A stretch of DNA of 64,000 nt. Source: Methanoregula sp. (GTDB lineage: Archaea > Halobacteriota > Methanomicrobia > Methanomicrobiales > Methanospirillaceae). Under the pieces are notes generated by a model that saw only the letters and a list, made by a program, of their open reading frames with translations, had not been told where the DNA came from and searched no databases. A program made the translations under genes and the position numbers. The DNA lies in the NCBI RefSeq assembly GCF_028712425.1, contig NZ_JAQTQD010000006.1:88411-152410 (forward strand). Reading direction: 5' to 3'. Positions 1 to 7,501 of this stretch are shown in pieces; within the stretch, counting starts at the first letter, position 1, and every line of letters starts with the position of its first letter.

Positions 1-106
1 CCGGCATGCGGAGCCGGACGATACAGAAGTCGGGATCGATCTCGGTTATGATCCCGCCGCGGGTGAAGAGGTCCTGGTTTAGAGGGGATCTCTGGTGTCT
101 TGGCAT
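1..106 (-). CDS. Hypothetical protein, N-terminal part (runs off the window)
   Basis: An open frame starts at an ATG read on the minus strand at 106 and runs through the window edge without a stop, giving about 35 residues that begin MPRHQRSPLNQDLFTRGGII. The segment is basic at first, then has a beta-like stretch. It is divergent from the gene at 189, and the gap holds an inverted repeat. I do not recognise the family, and the length is too short for a domain call. Confidence 0.5.
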   Translation of the reverse strand, partial: MPRHQRSPLNQDLFTRGGIITEIDPDFCIVRLRMP

Positions 107-119
107 ATCATACCTCTAT

Positions 120-153
120 GTACAGTGTTAATTGAAAGATATTGTCACTGTAC
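120..153. promoter_or_regulatory. 8-bp inverted repeat in a divergent intergenic region (putative operator)
   Basis: GTACAGTG (120-127) and CACTGTAC (146-153) are exact inverted arms separated by 18 bases, about two helical turns centre to centre. They lie between a minus-strand gene starting at 106 and a plus-strand gene starting at 189. The left arm continues into ACAGTGTTAAT, which recurs upstream of the moeA-like gene at 11145. A dimeric repressor site is the simplest reading; the regulator is not in the window. Confidence 0.45.
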
Positions 154-188
154 TAAAAATTAAACTGTTTATTAACAAATAGGAACAT

Positions 189-761
189 ATGACGAAACCA
201 TCGGAATACATGGAGGCTTTTTTCGGGGTCGAACTGAACCAGAAGTTCGAGGATATGATAAGCGAGCTCAAAAATGTGGAAGAGAGCCTCAAGGACTTGT
301 CGCAGGATATTGGCAAACTTGGGGGAAACCTCTCACCGGAAGACTTCAAGGGGCTCGTTAAGGAGTGCCGGGCAATTTCCTACGAGAACGCACAGCAGAT
401 CAAGGATGTCCGGACATTTCTTGACTTTTACCTGAAGTCAGACAAGACTTCAACCCATATTATCCTCGAACGCGATGCCTACATGAAGATCTACCAGATC
501 TTCAAGTGGGATGGGTCAGATGTCCGGGACCTGAAGCGCTGGATCAAGGAACTCAGGGAACTCTGCGACAAGATCGGGCTCAATGTCCGTGACCTGATCA
601 ACTTCAAGAAGCTCACAGCCAACCCCGTTCCCGAGGAACTGGTAAAATTCCCGGTATATGCCTTCGACAAGCAGGGGTACTGCCTTACCGGCCCGGCCTA
701 CGATATCGTCATGCATATCGATGAAGTCCGCGAGAAGATGGCCGAGAATAATTCGTCATAA
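189..761 (+). CDS. Hypothetical protein with predicted coiled coil
   Basis: The gene encodes 190 residues, starting at ATG 189, 12 bases after an AT-rich stretch. Residues about 18-60 are rich in Leu/Lys/Glu heptad-like spacing and look like a coiled coil; the rest is mixed helical with charged residues. There is no signal peptide, membrane segment or cysteine cluster. It stands alone, with a T-rich tail after the stop at 761. I do not recognise the family; a soluble cytoplasmic protein is likely. The frame is strongly coding by composition. Confidence 0.75.
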   Translation: MTKPSEYMEAFFGVELNQKFEDMISELKNVEESLKDLSQDIGKLGGNLSPEDFKGLVKECRAISYENAQQIKDVRTFLDFYLKSDKTSTHIILERDAYMKIYQIFKWDGSDVRDLKRWIKELRELCDKIGLNVRDLINFKKLTANPVPEELVKFPVYAFDKQGYCLTGPAYDIVMHIDEVREKMAENNSS

Positions 762-860
762 TCCCAACCCTTTTTGCCTCCTCTTTTTCTGACCCGCAAA
801 TACAATCCTACAACGGGTTTTGTCAGCATCTGTTAACGAGAGTTAGGTAACGATGAAACA

Positions 861-870
861 AATATAAAAC
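861..870 (+). promoter_or_regulatory. Probable TATA box of the sulfur-transport cluster
   Basis: AATATAAAAC lies about 75 bases before the chosen start at 945, in a stretch much richer in A/T than the neighbouring genes. Its distance would put transcription initiation near 892. This is a pattern match only. Confidence 0.35.
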
Positions 871-944
871 GCATTAATTTATTATAATTAACCGATTTGA
901 AGATTTCACTAAATTTATTTACCTTGGGTATGAATCATAGGATC

Positions 945-1478
945 ATGGCCGAAACCAAGGCAAAAACAGATGAGAAAACCTCATGCCTGGATACCATGGC
1001 GAAAAACCCCCTTTACGTCGGGCTCGTCATCGGTATCCTCGCTGCGGTTGTACAGGCACTGCTGATAAGCGCCGGTGGACCGGAAGCCTACGGGTTCTGT
1101 GTCGCCTGCCATACCCGTGATGTGGTCAACGTTGCGGTGAACGATATTGCCGGGACAAAGCTCGCCGTTGCAGCGATCTCCCAGAACGCGATCCTGCCGA
1201 TGCTGACTGTTATCGGTGTCCTTATCGGTGCGTTCGTCTCCGCCCGGTACTACCAGGAGTTCCGGACCAAGGCTGGCAAAGCCTCGTCTTATCTCTGGTA
1301 CCTGATCGGCGGATTCTTCTTCATGGTCTTTGCCCTCTTCATGGGTGCCTGCCCGTACCGGCTGGGCCTCCGGATCGGGTACGGCGATGTTGTTGCACTT
1401 ATCGGGGTCATCGCGATCATCGTCGGTGTCCTTGTCGGGATCAAGATCGCCACCAGCCTTGCGGAGCGTGAGGGATAA
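945..1478 (+). CDS. YeeE/YedE-family sulfur transporter, first half-subunit
   Basis: A 177-residue membrane protein with about four to five hydrophobic helices. It carries the cysteine signatures of the YeeE/YedE family (GFCVACH near residue 48 and GACPYR near residue 137), which in characterised members pass thiosulfate through the membrane by Cys contacts. It is about half the usual length of roughly 350 residues, and the following gene supplies the other half. ATG 945 is chosen over ATG 930 because it follows an AGGATC site and gives a normal short hydrophilic N-terminus. The stop is two bases from the next start. The substrate (thiosulfate, sulfide or selenium species) is not decided by sequence. 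Confidence 0.85.
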   Translation: MAETKAKTDEKTSCLDTMAKNPLYVGLVIGILAAVVQALLISAGGPEAYGFCVACHTRDVVNVAVNDIAGTKLAVAAISQNAILPMLTVIGVLIGAFVSARYYQEFRTKAGKASSYLWYLIGGFFFMVFALFMGACPYRLGLRIGYGDVVALIGVIAIIVGVLVGIKIATSLAEREG

Positions 1479-1480
1479 TC

Positions 1481-2002
1481 ATGGCGGCAGCAGGCTGGTT
1501 AACCAAGGACGTCGCCGTCATCGCCGTCCCTATCGTCTCGCTCCTCCTCGGTCTTCTGATCGGCTGGCTCGGCCAGCGGTCCGGGTTCTGCTCGATTGGC
1601 GGGTTCCGTGACTTCTTCATGTTCAAGCACACCCGGCTCCTGTACGGGTACCTGATGCTGATCGTGGGAGCGTTCGTCAGTTATCTCGTCCTCTCGCTCA
1701 TCACGCCATCGGCATTCGAGAACTTCTTCTGGCTCCTCCACAAGGGCCTCATGCCCGTTCCCGGTGCTCCGGCGAACCTGGCGCTTACCGCTTACATCCT
1801 CCTTGCAGTCATCGGCGGCATCATGATCGGCCTCATCGGAGTCCTCCTGGGCGGCTGCCCGCTCCGGCAGGTTGTCATGACCGCTGAAGGAAACATCCGG
1901 TCCCTTCTCTTTGTGATCGGGATGTGTATCGGTGCCGTCCTCTTTGCGGCATGGATATCCGGCTGGGTGGTTGGGATCTTAAAGAGCATGGGGCTGGCAT
2001 AA
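1481..2002 (+). CDS. YeeE/YedE-family sulfur transporter, second half-subunit
   Basis: A 173-residue polytopic membrane protein with the second pair of family cysteine motifs, GFCSIGG (near residue 31) and GGCPLR (near residue 127). With the gene just upstream it should form one split transporter. The start ATG follows the upstream stop by two bases, so the two are almost certainly translated together. A TusA-like carrier follows 18 bases later, matching the known pairing of YeeE transporters with TusA-like proteins that receive the sulfur on the cytoplasmic side. Confidence 0.85.
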   Translation: MAAAGWLTKDVAVIAVPIVSLLLGLLIGWLGQRSGFCSIGGFRDFFMFKHTRLLYGYLMLIVGAFVSYLVLSLITPSAFENFFWLLHKGLMPVPGAPANLALTAYILLAVIGGIMIGLIGVLLGGCPLRQVVMTAEGNIRSLLFVIGMCIGAVLFAAWISGWVVGILKSMGLA

Positions 2003-2020
2003 CGGGGTTGGGTGAAAACA

Positions 2021-2248
2021 ATGGCAACCAAAAACCTTGACATAACCGGAAAAGTCTGCCCGTACTGCCTCCTTGCAGTCCAGAAGGCATCGGCATCGTT
2101 ACAGAAAGGCGACGAACTGCGGGTCTCCTGCGATCATCCGCCGGCAGCAACCACGACCATCCCGAAGTTCGCGGAGGACAACGGGATGACCTGTGCGGTA
2201 ACAAAGACAGCACCGGGCCTCTGGGAGATCCGGCTGACGAAAAAATAA
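2021..2248 (+). CDS. TusA-like sulfur carrier protein
   Basis: A 75-residue protein with the TusA/SirA fold pattern: a short beta strand, then KVCPYCLL at residues 12-19 where the carrier cysteine sits, then a helix and beta strands. Canonical TusA has CPxP; here the second position of the motif is Cys (C13-x2-C16), which could allow a disulfide or metal binding. ATG 2021 is preferred to 2012 because GGGTTGGGTG lies upstream and the shorter form matches the family N-terminus. It follows the split transporter in the same direction and precedes the DsrE-like fusion, so it probably carries persulfide sulfur between them. Confidence 0.85.
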   Translation: MATKNLDITGKVCPYCLLAVQKASASLQKGDELRVSCDHPPAATTTIPKFAEDNGMTCAVTKTAPGLWEIRLTKK

Positions 2249-2312
2249 TCCCAACCTTTTAACACAACCCATAAATAATCATGTCTGTCTAACTTTAGAG
2301 GAGAAAGACGAC

Positions 2313-3557
2313 ATGAATCCCCATTTTTTTCTTCTTGGCGGATCCCTATCGCAGGAGCGTCTTGCGTGGATTGGGGAGTGCCTGAAGTTTTACTTTGTCA
2401 GGCTCAATCCCGAGGACCTTCTCCACCATACCAAATCGCATGAAGGCGTGTTTACGTTCCTTCTGACCGGTGACGCCCTCTACAGCCTCCACGAGCCCGA
2501 TACGGCACGAATCTGGGAGATCATACTGGGACTACCTTCCGTCCGGATCATCTGTGACCGGCACGAGCTGGCACTCCGGGGAATCTCGGTCGAAGGCCTG
2601 AAGATGAAGCACCCGGACCAGATCCTCAATTATAACCGTCTCGGCGTCGGAGGTCAGGCATCGTTCTGGAATGATGTGGCAAGAATTGCCCGCCAGCACG
2701 AGCAGCCGGTACCAAGCACCATCGGGTATCTCCAGCTCGATTCTCCCTATATGCACCGGTCTTCGCTGTCAGCACTGAAGTGCCTCACCGCGGCCCTGGA
2801 GGCTCATGCCTCGGTTGAATTCTATGCGTATCTTGACGGCGTCCACTGCGGCCACCATGGCCAGAACCCGACAGAGTTCGACAATATCGGTTCCGGCCTT
2901 GAAGAGATCAGCGAGAAGGCGGCAAAACGAGGATTGTTGTGCCAGATGATTGCCTGCAGCAGGTGTGCCGCAGCACGGGGGTATAACACCTGGGATGACG
3001 GGCAGGGGCAGATCGTTTCGACCTGCACCATCAAACCCTTCCGGATCCGGAACCTGAACGAGATGATTGACCGTTTCGCAAAGAACCACATCATCCTCGG
3101 GGAGAACGTGGCGTCGATCCAGATGAAAAAAGATGGGCAGACCTCTTCGTTCCCCCTGGAGGAACCCGGACGGTCACCTCCCGTTACGGTTCTCATCACC
3201 ACAACACCCTATGGCACGGAACGGGCATTCGGGGGAGTCTCGTTTGCCATTGCGTGTGCGGCACAGGGCATCCCGACCCAGGTGATCTTCATCGAGGACG
3301 GTGTGTATGCCCTGGCCGGCAGTCACACGCAGGAAACCGACGCCCGGCTCTTCAACCTGCAGGAAGTGATCGATGCCGTGGCAGGAAGCAGGAACCTCGA
3401 GCTCTTTGCCTTCCAGCCGTCCCTCCACCAGCGGGCGCTTGCCAAGAACGCAAAGATGAACGCGGTGCTCGACATCGGAATGGCAGAACTCGGCCAGCTG
3501 CTCTTTTACCCACCAAGGGGCCTCCAATCGGGCCACCGTCGGCTCATCATCTTCTGA
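2313..3557 (+). CDS. DsrE/DsrF/DsrH-like fusion protein (three tandem domains)
   Basis: A 414-residue soluble protein that appears to contain three DsrE-like units. Residues about 1-110 have a DALYSL strand-loop and a later RGISVEGL segment. Residues about 135-230 carry YLDGVHCGHHGQ and a Cys-rich IACSRCAAARGY segment. Residues about 285-400 carry the typical pattern FAIACAAQGIPTQVIFIEDG. DsrE family proteins relay persulfide sulfur, and the bacterial TusBCD complex uses three separate subunits of this fold; here they may be fused. A strong AGAGGAGA site precedes ATG 2313. Neighbouring TusA-like genes on both sides support a sulfur relay. The domain count is my reading of the pattern. Confidence 0.75.
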   Translation: MNPHFFLLGGSLSQERLAWIGECLKFYFVRLNPEDLLHHTKSHEGVFTFLLTGDALYSLHEPDTARIWEIILGLPSVRIICDRHELALRGISVEGLKMKHPDQILNYNRLGVGGQASFWNDVARIARQHEQPVPSTIGYLQLDSPYMHRSSLSALKCLTAALEAHASVEFYAYLDGVHCGHHGQNPTEFDNIGSGLEEISEKAAKRGLLCQMIACSRCAAARGYNTWDDGQGQIVSTCTIKPFRIRNLNEMIDRFAKNHIILGENVASIQMKKDGQTSSFPLEEPGRSPPVTVLITTTPYGTERAFGGVSFAIACAAQGIPTQVIFIEDGVYALAGSHTQETDARLFNLQEVIDAVAGSRNLELFAFQPSLHQRALAKNAKMNAVLDIGMAELGQLLFYPPRGLQSGHRRLIIF

Positions 3558-3568
3558 CGGCGATCTCC

Positions 3569-3817
3569 ATGACAGGGAAACACGCCAATATCCCGGACTT
3601 TTCCGACCTCACCTGCACAAACCTGATGATCCGGCTGAAGATGCTGCTGAAGAAGACTCCTCCCGGTGTTCCGGTTGCGTGTTATGTCAGGAGAGGCCAG
3701 CGGGACACGATCGAAGTCCCGTTCGCCCGGTCCGGGTATGAGGTCAAAGTCCAGAAGGCAGACGCCCACCGGTACCGCGTGAGCCTGACCAAAAAGGAAA
3801 CGGAGATGGATCTCTGA
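3569..3817 (+). CDS. Small TusA-like protein
   Basis: An 82-residue protein starting at ATG 3569, 11 bases after the DsrE-like fusion. The pattern (DLTCTNLMIRLKMLLKK, then Gly-Val-Pro-Val strand, then a basic beta segment ending in SLTKKE) resembles TusA-like folds, with Cys at residue 13 in the position of the carrier cysteine but without the CPxP/CPxC motif. The last base of its stop overlaps the next gene's ATG. It is probably part of the same relay operon. The family assignment is moderate. Confidence 0.6.
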   Translation: MTGKHANIPDFSDLTCTNLMIRLKMLLKKTPPGVPVACYVRRGQRDTIEVPFARSGYEVKVQKADAHRYRVSLTKKETEMDL

Positions 3818-4170
3818 TGACTCCTGCGCCTTCTGTTCCCTCGGTTCTTATGACATTTACCCGGCACGACCGGTGGTACTGCATCTTCTCCATTGCCGGC
3901 AGGAACGGGGAGTTCCTCTATTATACCCATGAGAAAAAGCCCCTCCGCTCGCTCATGTTCGGGGAAAATTTTACCGGGCAGGTGCCCGGGCTGATGAAGA
4001 AGGAAGAACTCTGTATCGAATGCGGGCTGGGACTCTCGGTGAAAGGCGGTGTTGCGCTGGACGATGGAGACCTCATCGCGTGGCACTGCACGGTGGAAGA
4101 AGCAAACACGATCCTTAAGGCGCTGAGGGAAACCCTGGGTAACGAAGGAAAGCAAATCACACTATTCTGA
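3817..4170 (+). CDS. Conserved hypothetical protein in sulfur operon
   Basis: A 117-residue soluble protein whose ATG overlaps the preceding stop (TGATG), so it is translationally coupled to the TusA-like gene. The N-terminal half is beta rich (RWYCIFSIAGRNGEFLYYT). A Cys pair, CIECG near residue 67, and a later single Cys (WHC) could be redox or metal ligands. I do not recognise the family. It converges with the next minus-strand gene, and the two coding regions overlap by nine bases. Confidence 0.65.
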   Translation: MTPAPSVPSVLMTFTRHDRWYCIFSIAGRNGEFLYYTHEKKPLRSLMFGENFTGQVPGLMKKEELCIECGLGLSVKGGVALDDGDLIAWHCTVEEANTILKALRETLGNEGKQITLF

Positions 4171-4629
4171 ACCTGCTGCGGTCTCCCGCAGGATGATCTT
4201 TGCTACCGCTTCTGCAACCTCCCCGGTGAACGCTACGCACTGCTGCATATGCTCGGGAGATTTCAGCACCATCCCGTGTGTCAGGGTGCGGCAACAGAGG
4301 CAGCCATGCTGCCGGACAAAGAGCGCGTGGAGTTCCCGGCACAAGCCAAGGCAGCGGTCGATCCGTGGGTCGCCGGCCCGGTCCCTGCCAAAGACCATCC
4401 CGAGGGCCATCACGCCTCCGGTCACGGCGCCGCAGGAACAGCCCGATCCACCGATACCGATGGGAAAGCCGGATGCGAGCCGGATGACCGATTCCGGGTA
4501 GCCGAGCCCGAAGCTATCGTTGATTGACTTGACGATGGCTTCTGAGCAGTAGAACTGGCCGGACCGGTAATACTCTTCGGCGATCTTCCGGACCTCCGCG
4601 GGATCTGCCGATCGGAGAGGTACCTGCAT
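4162..4629 (-). CDS. C_GCAxxG_C_C family protein (putative redox protein)
   Basis: A 155-residue protein with the family signature: YYRSGQFYCSEAI near the N-terminus, then GSGCSCGAVTGG, then C-x3-C and HGCLCC near the C-terminus. The family (PF09719) is defined by these cysteines and glycines; its function is unknown, but redox or metal binding is usually assumed. ATG 4629 follows GGGGA by a few bases. An upstream in-frame extension lacks family similarity. It sits between a sulfur-relay operon and an OsmC gene, a context consistent with thiol chemistry. Confidence 0.8.
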   Translation of the reverse strand: MQVPLRSADPAEVRKIAEEYYRSGQFYCSEAIVKSINDSFGLGYPESVIRLASGFPIGIGGSGCSCGAVTGGVMALGMVFGRDRAGDPRIDRCLGLCRELHALFVRQHGCLCCRTLTHGMVLKSPEHMQQCVAFTGEVAEAVAKIILRETAAGSE

Positions 4630-4646
4630 AAGGTCCCCAAAAAAAG

Positions 4647-5171
4647 TTATTTCTGGAGCCGTACTTCGGCTTTCAGGGCGATCGCGTTCCTGATGGTGAA
4701 CATGCCCATGCACCGCTTGAGGGAGTACTCCTTCAGGTCCTGAACCTGTGCATCGGTTGCATCCCCCTTCACATCCATAAAGACGCGGTACTCGGTGATG
4801 AGTGGATTGTTGCCGAGATCGAACTGGGCCGTATAGTCAAGGTCGGCCTCGACCCGGGTCTTCACGGAAACAAGCTTCAGGTTGCGCATCGCTGCCTCGG
4901 TGACAAATGTACTGGAATAACAGGCTGCAAACCAGAAAAGACCGAATGCCATCGGGCCGGGCCGGCAGGCGGGGCCGGCAAAGTTGGGGTGGCTTGCCTC
5001 CATCGTGTAACTGCCGTCTTTAGTCTTGACTGTTGAACGGAACTGCGGGCCGCCTTCCTCAAAGAGCCAGTCTCCCTCAATCTTTGCAGTGAACTTTGCT
5101 TCTTTGGGATCTGCCTGGATCTCTTTTTTGTACTGGACGACCTGTACGGTGTCGATGTTGTTGAGTGCCAT
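4647..5171 (-). CDS. OsmC-family protein
   Basis: A 174-residue protein with an OsmC-like architecture: N-terminal beta strands (AKFTAKIEGDWLFEEGGPQF), the GPACRPGPMAFGLFWFAAC segment of the central helix, and C-terminal beta strands with LKRCMGMFTI. The two cysteines expected to form the peroxidatic pair are present in those positions (FAACYS and RCMG), so peroxide or organic hydroperoxide reduction is possible. A GAGGT ribosome site precedes the ATG. It is transcribed away from the fwd operon promoter, with a 17-base gap to the downstream C_GCAxxG_C_C gene. Confidence 0.8.
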   Translation of the reverse strand: MALNNIDTVQVVQYKKEIQADPKEAKFTAKIEGDWLFEEGGPQFRSTVKTKDGSYTMEASHPNFAGPACRPGPMAFGLFWFAACYSSTFVTEAAMRNLKLVSVKTRVEADLDYTAQFDLGNNPLITEYRVFMDVKGDATDAQVQDLKEYSLKRCMGMFTIRNAIALKAEVRLQK

Positions 5172-5359
5172 CGGGTTAACCTCGGATCAGTATTAGTTTG
5201 CAACGGTAAAAAAATTTGTTAACCTTTTTGTCAATCTCAATAGCAATAGTTTTACTTCCGACGGAAAGTTCAGGGAGTTCCCTGTACGGAAAGACACACG
5301 GTTTCGTCGGAGAGTGGGAGGCCCGCTCAAATGATTTAATTGATTTCAATCAGCAATTC

Positions 5360-5422
5360 AAAAGGTTTATTTATTTCACTAAACTAACGATCGATCATAA
5401 AAAAAGAAGTTAACTTTTAACT
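5360..5422 (+). promoter_or_regulatory. Probable promoter and small palindrome upstream of fwd operon 1
   Basis: An AAAAGG purine stretch (BRE-like) is followed by TTTATTTAT (5366-5374), about 60 bases before the ferredoxin start. Downstream, AGTTAA-CTT-TTAACT (5408-5422) is a perfect six-base inverted repeat close to the expected transcript start and could be an operator. A GTGAT site at 5425-5429 follows. Confidence 0.4.
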
Positions 5423-5433
5423 GTGTGATGTGC

Positions 5434-5691
5434 ATGGCGTTTTCAGTACATGTCAACATGAACCGCTGCACCGGATGCGGCATCTGCGTGGTTGCCTGCC
5501 CGGTCAATGCTCTTGAGCTGCATACGGTCGACCCGGTAACGAAGGAGAAGATCTATCACGTCAAGGACGGCAAGTCCATCAGCATGGACGTGAAGCTCGA
5601 ACTCTGTGCCGGCTGTGGCGTATGCGTGGCAGCATGCCCGTACAAAGTGATCACCCTTGCTGGTAAGGGGATGACCAACGTTCTGGTGTAA
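5434..5691 (+). CDS. Formylmethanofuran dehydrogenase ferredoxin-type subunit (2x[4Fe-4S])
   Basis: An 85-residue polyferredoxin with two CxxCxxCxxxC clusters, at C12/15/18/22 and C58/61/64/68, enough for two [4Fe-4S] centres. In Fwd/Fmd complexes such subunits pass electrons to the tungsten/molybdenum subunit. ATG 5434 is chosen because GTGAT lies four bases before it, and the same TGTGTGATGTGCATGGC string is conserved at the second operon; ATG 5428 is the alternative. It is the first gene of the operon ferredoxin-D-B-A-C. Confidence 0.88.
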   Translation: MAFSVHVNMNRCTGCGICVVACPVNALELHTVDPVTKEKIYHVKDGKSISMDVKLELCAGCGVCVAACPYKVITLAGKGMTNVLV

Positions 5692-5709
5692 CATTCGGAG
5701 TGGAACTAG

Positions 5710-6123
5710 ATGGCAAAAATTCACCTGAACATGATTACCCAGCGTTCGATCGAGGAAGGAGCTGCAATGGAGCAGGGAAAGACCAATCCGAACTACTTCA
5801 TTGCCTGCTCGATCTGCGAGATGAACCCCGAAGACATGAGGAAAGCCGGCATCTGGAAGAACACTAATGTCCGTGTCACCAGCGAGTGCGGTACCGTTAT
5901 CGTGAAGGCCATTGAGCCGACCCAGTACTGCCCGCCCGGCCTTGCCCACATCCGCCAGGGTGTCTGGGCAAACCAGGTTGTCCCGCCCCGGACCCAGTCC
6001 ACCGGCACCCCGCAGTACAGCGGCTTTCCGGTGACAATCGAACCGGCACCGAATGAGAGAATCAAAACTGCCCTTGAGCTCGTGCAGGGCGCTGTCGGGC
6101 TCTGGCAGGGAGGGAAGATATAA
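5710..6123 (+). CDS. fwdD: Formylmethanofuran dehydrogenase subunit D
   Basis: A 137-residue protein of the molybdopterin dinucleotide-binding fold, homologous to FwdD/FmdD. It begins MAKIHLNMITQRSIEEG and has the beta-barrel core with NTNVRVTSECGTVIVKA. FwdD packs on FwdB and helps bind the two pterin cofactors. It ends with a one-base overlap with fwdB, so the pair is translationally coupled. Its paralogue in the second operon (21260-21670) shares the opening motif. Confidence 0.9.
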   Translation: MAKIHLNMITQRSIEEGAAMEQGKTNPNYFIACSICEMNPEDMRKAGIWKNTNVRVTSECGTVIVKAIEPTQYCPPGLAHIRQGVWANQVVPPRTQSTGTPQYSGFPVTIEPAPNERIKTALELVQGAVGLWQGGKI

Positions 6124-7499
6124 TGCCTAAGCTTATCAAAGGCGTCGGATGCCCGTACTGCGGCTCATCCTGCGACGATATCGAAGTCCTTGTTTCGGAC
6201 GATGAGACCAAGGTCCTCGAAGTCCACAATGCCTGTATCATCGGGACCAACCTGTTCCACCATGCAAACGACCCCACCCGCCCCCGGCTCCCGCGCAAGC
6301 GTCAGCCCGACGGCTCGATGAAGGAGATCCCGTACGAGGATGCTATCGACTATATGGCAAAGACCATGCTCGCGGCAAAGAAGCCCCTGATCTACGGCTT
6401 CGGTTCCACCAACTGCGAAGGCATGAGCGCAATCGGCCGCATTGCAGAGAAGTCCGGTGCGGTGCTCGACAACTGCGCAACCATCTGCCACGGCCCCTCG
6501 TTCCTCGCGATCTTCGACAACGGGTACCCGAGCTGCACGCTCGGTGAGGCCAAGAACCGTGCGGATGTCGTGGTCTTCTGGGGCTGCAACCCGATGCACG
6601 CCCACCCCCGGCACACTTCCCGGTACTCGATCTTCCCCCGCGGCTACTTCACCCAGAAAGGCCAGATGCAGCGGACAGTCCTCTGTATCGACCCCCGCGA
6701 AACCGACACCGCGAAGCTCGCCGATCACCACCTGATGCTCGACCAGGGCCACGATTACGAGCTCTTCAATGCCTTCCGGACCGTTCTCCGGGGCCACGAC
6801 ATCCCTGACGTTGTCGCCGGGATCCCCAAGGAGACCATCAAGAAGTCCGCAGAAATCATGAAGAACGCAAAGTTCTGCATGATCTTCTTCGGTATGGGCT
6901 GCACGCACACCGACGGTCGCAACCACAACATCGACCATGCCATCAGCCTGACCCGTGACCTCAACGACCACACCAAGTGCTCGATCATGGCCATGCGGGG
7001 CCACTACAACATCGCCGGCCCCGGCCAGGTCTGGGCCTGGCAGTTCGGCTTCCCGTACTGCATTGACCTCTCGAAGGGGACCCACGCCCACATGAACCCG
7101 GGCGAGACCAGCTCCGTGGACCTCGCAATGCGCGACGAAGTGGACTGCTTTGTCAATATCGGTGCCGATGCCGGTGCCCACTTCCCGATCCAGCCGGTCC
7201 AGCACTTAAAGAAGCACCCGTTCATCGTCATCGACCCGAACTTCAACATGGCTAGCGAGATCTCGGACCTCCACATCCCGGTCCGAATTGCCGGCGTTGA
7301 CGAGCCGGGCGTTGTCTACCGTATGGACAATGTGCCGATCCAGTTCAAGGCCGTGCTCAAGGGACTGCCGGGCGTTCCGAGCGATGAGGAACTCTTCGAC
7401 CGGGTCTATGAGCGCATGTGCGAACTGACCAACACCAAGCCGATCTGGCTTGCTGCAAAGGAAGACCGGAGATACCCCGAATCAGAGGCGGTGAGCTAA
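6123..7499 (+). CDS. fwdB: Formylmethanofuran dehydrogenase subunit B (Mo/W catalytic subunit)
   Basis: A 458-residue catalytic subunit that reduces CO2 to formate at a bis-pterin tungsten or molybdenum centre in the first step of methanogenesis. Cysteines C10, C13, C17 and C38 form the N-terminal [4Fe-4S] site. The Cys-His pair C122-H123 in CATICHG matches the metal-ligating Cys (Sec in some methanogens) and its catalytic His. WGCNPMHAHPRH is a typical family motif. Whether this copy uses W or Mo cannot be read from the sequence. It overlaps fwdD by one base and is followed by fwdA. Confidence 0.93.
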   Translation: MPKLIKGVGCPYCGSSCDDIEVLVSDDETKVLEVHNACIIGTNLFHHANDPTRPRLPRKRQPDGSMKEIPYEDAIDYMAKTMLAAKKPLIYGFGSTNCEGMSAIGRIAEKSGAVLDNCATICHGPSFLAIFDNGYPSCTLGEAKNRADVVVFWGCNPMHAHPRHTSRYSIFPRGYFTQKGQMQRTVLCIDPRETDTAKLADHHLMLDQGHDYELFNAFRTVLRGHDIPDVVAGIPKETIKKSAEIMKNAKFCMIFFGMGCTHTDGRNHNIDHAISLTRDLNDHTKCSIMAMRGHYNIAGPGQVWAWQFGFPYCIDLSKGTHAHMNPGETSSVDLAMRDEVDCFVNIGADAGAHFPIQPVQHLKKHPFIVIDPNFNMASEISDLHIPVRIAGVDEPGVVYRMDNVPIQFKAVLKGLPGVPSDEELFDRVYERMCELTNTKPIWLAAKEDRRYPESEAVS

Positions 7500-7501
7500 A
7501 G

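Noticed and set aside
6165..7205. A 346-codon frame antisense to fwdB
   Set aside because: High-GC codon-position shadow of a clearly identified gene; low-complexity Val/Ala/Gly-rich product.
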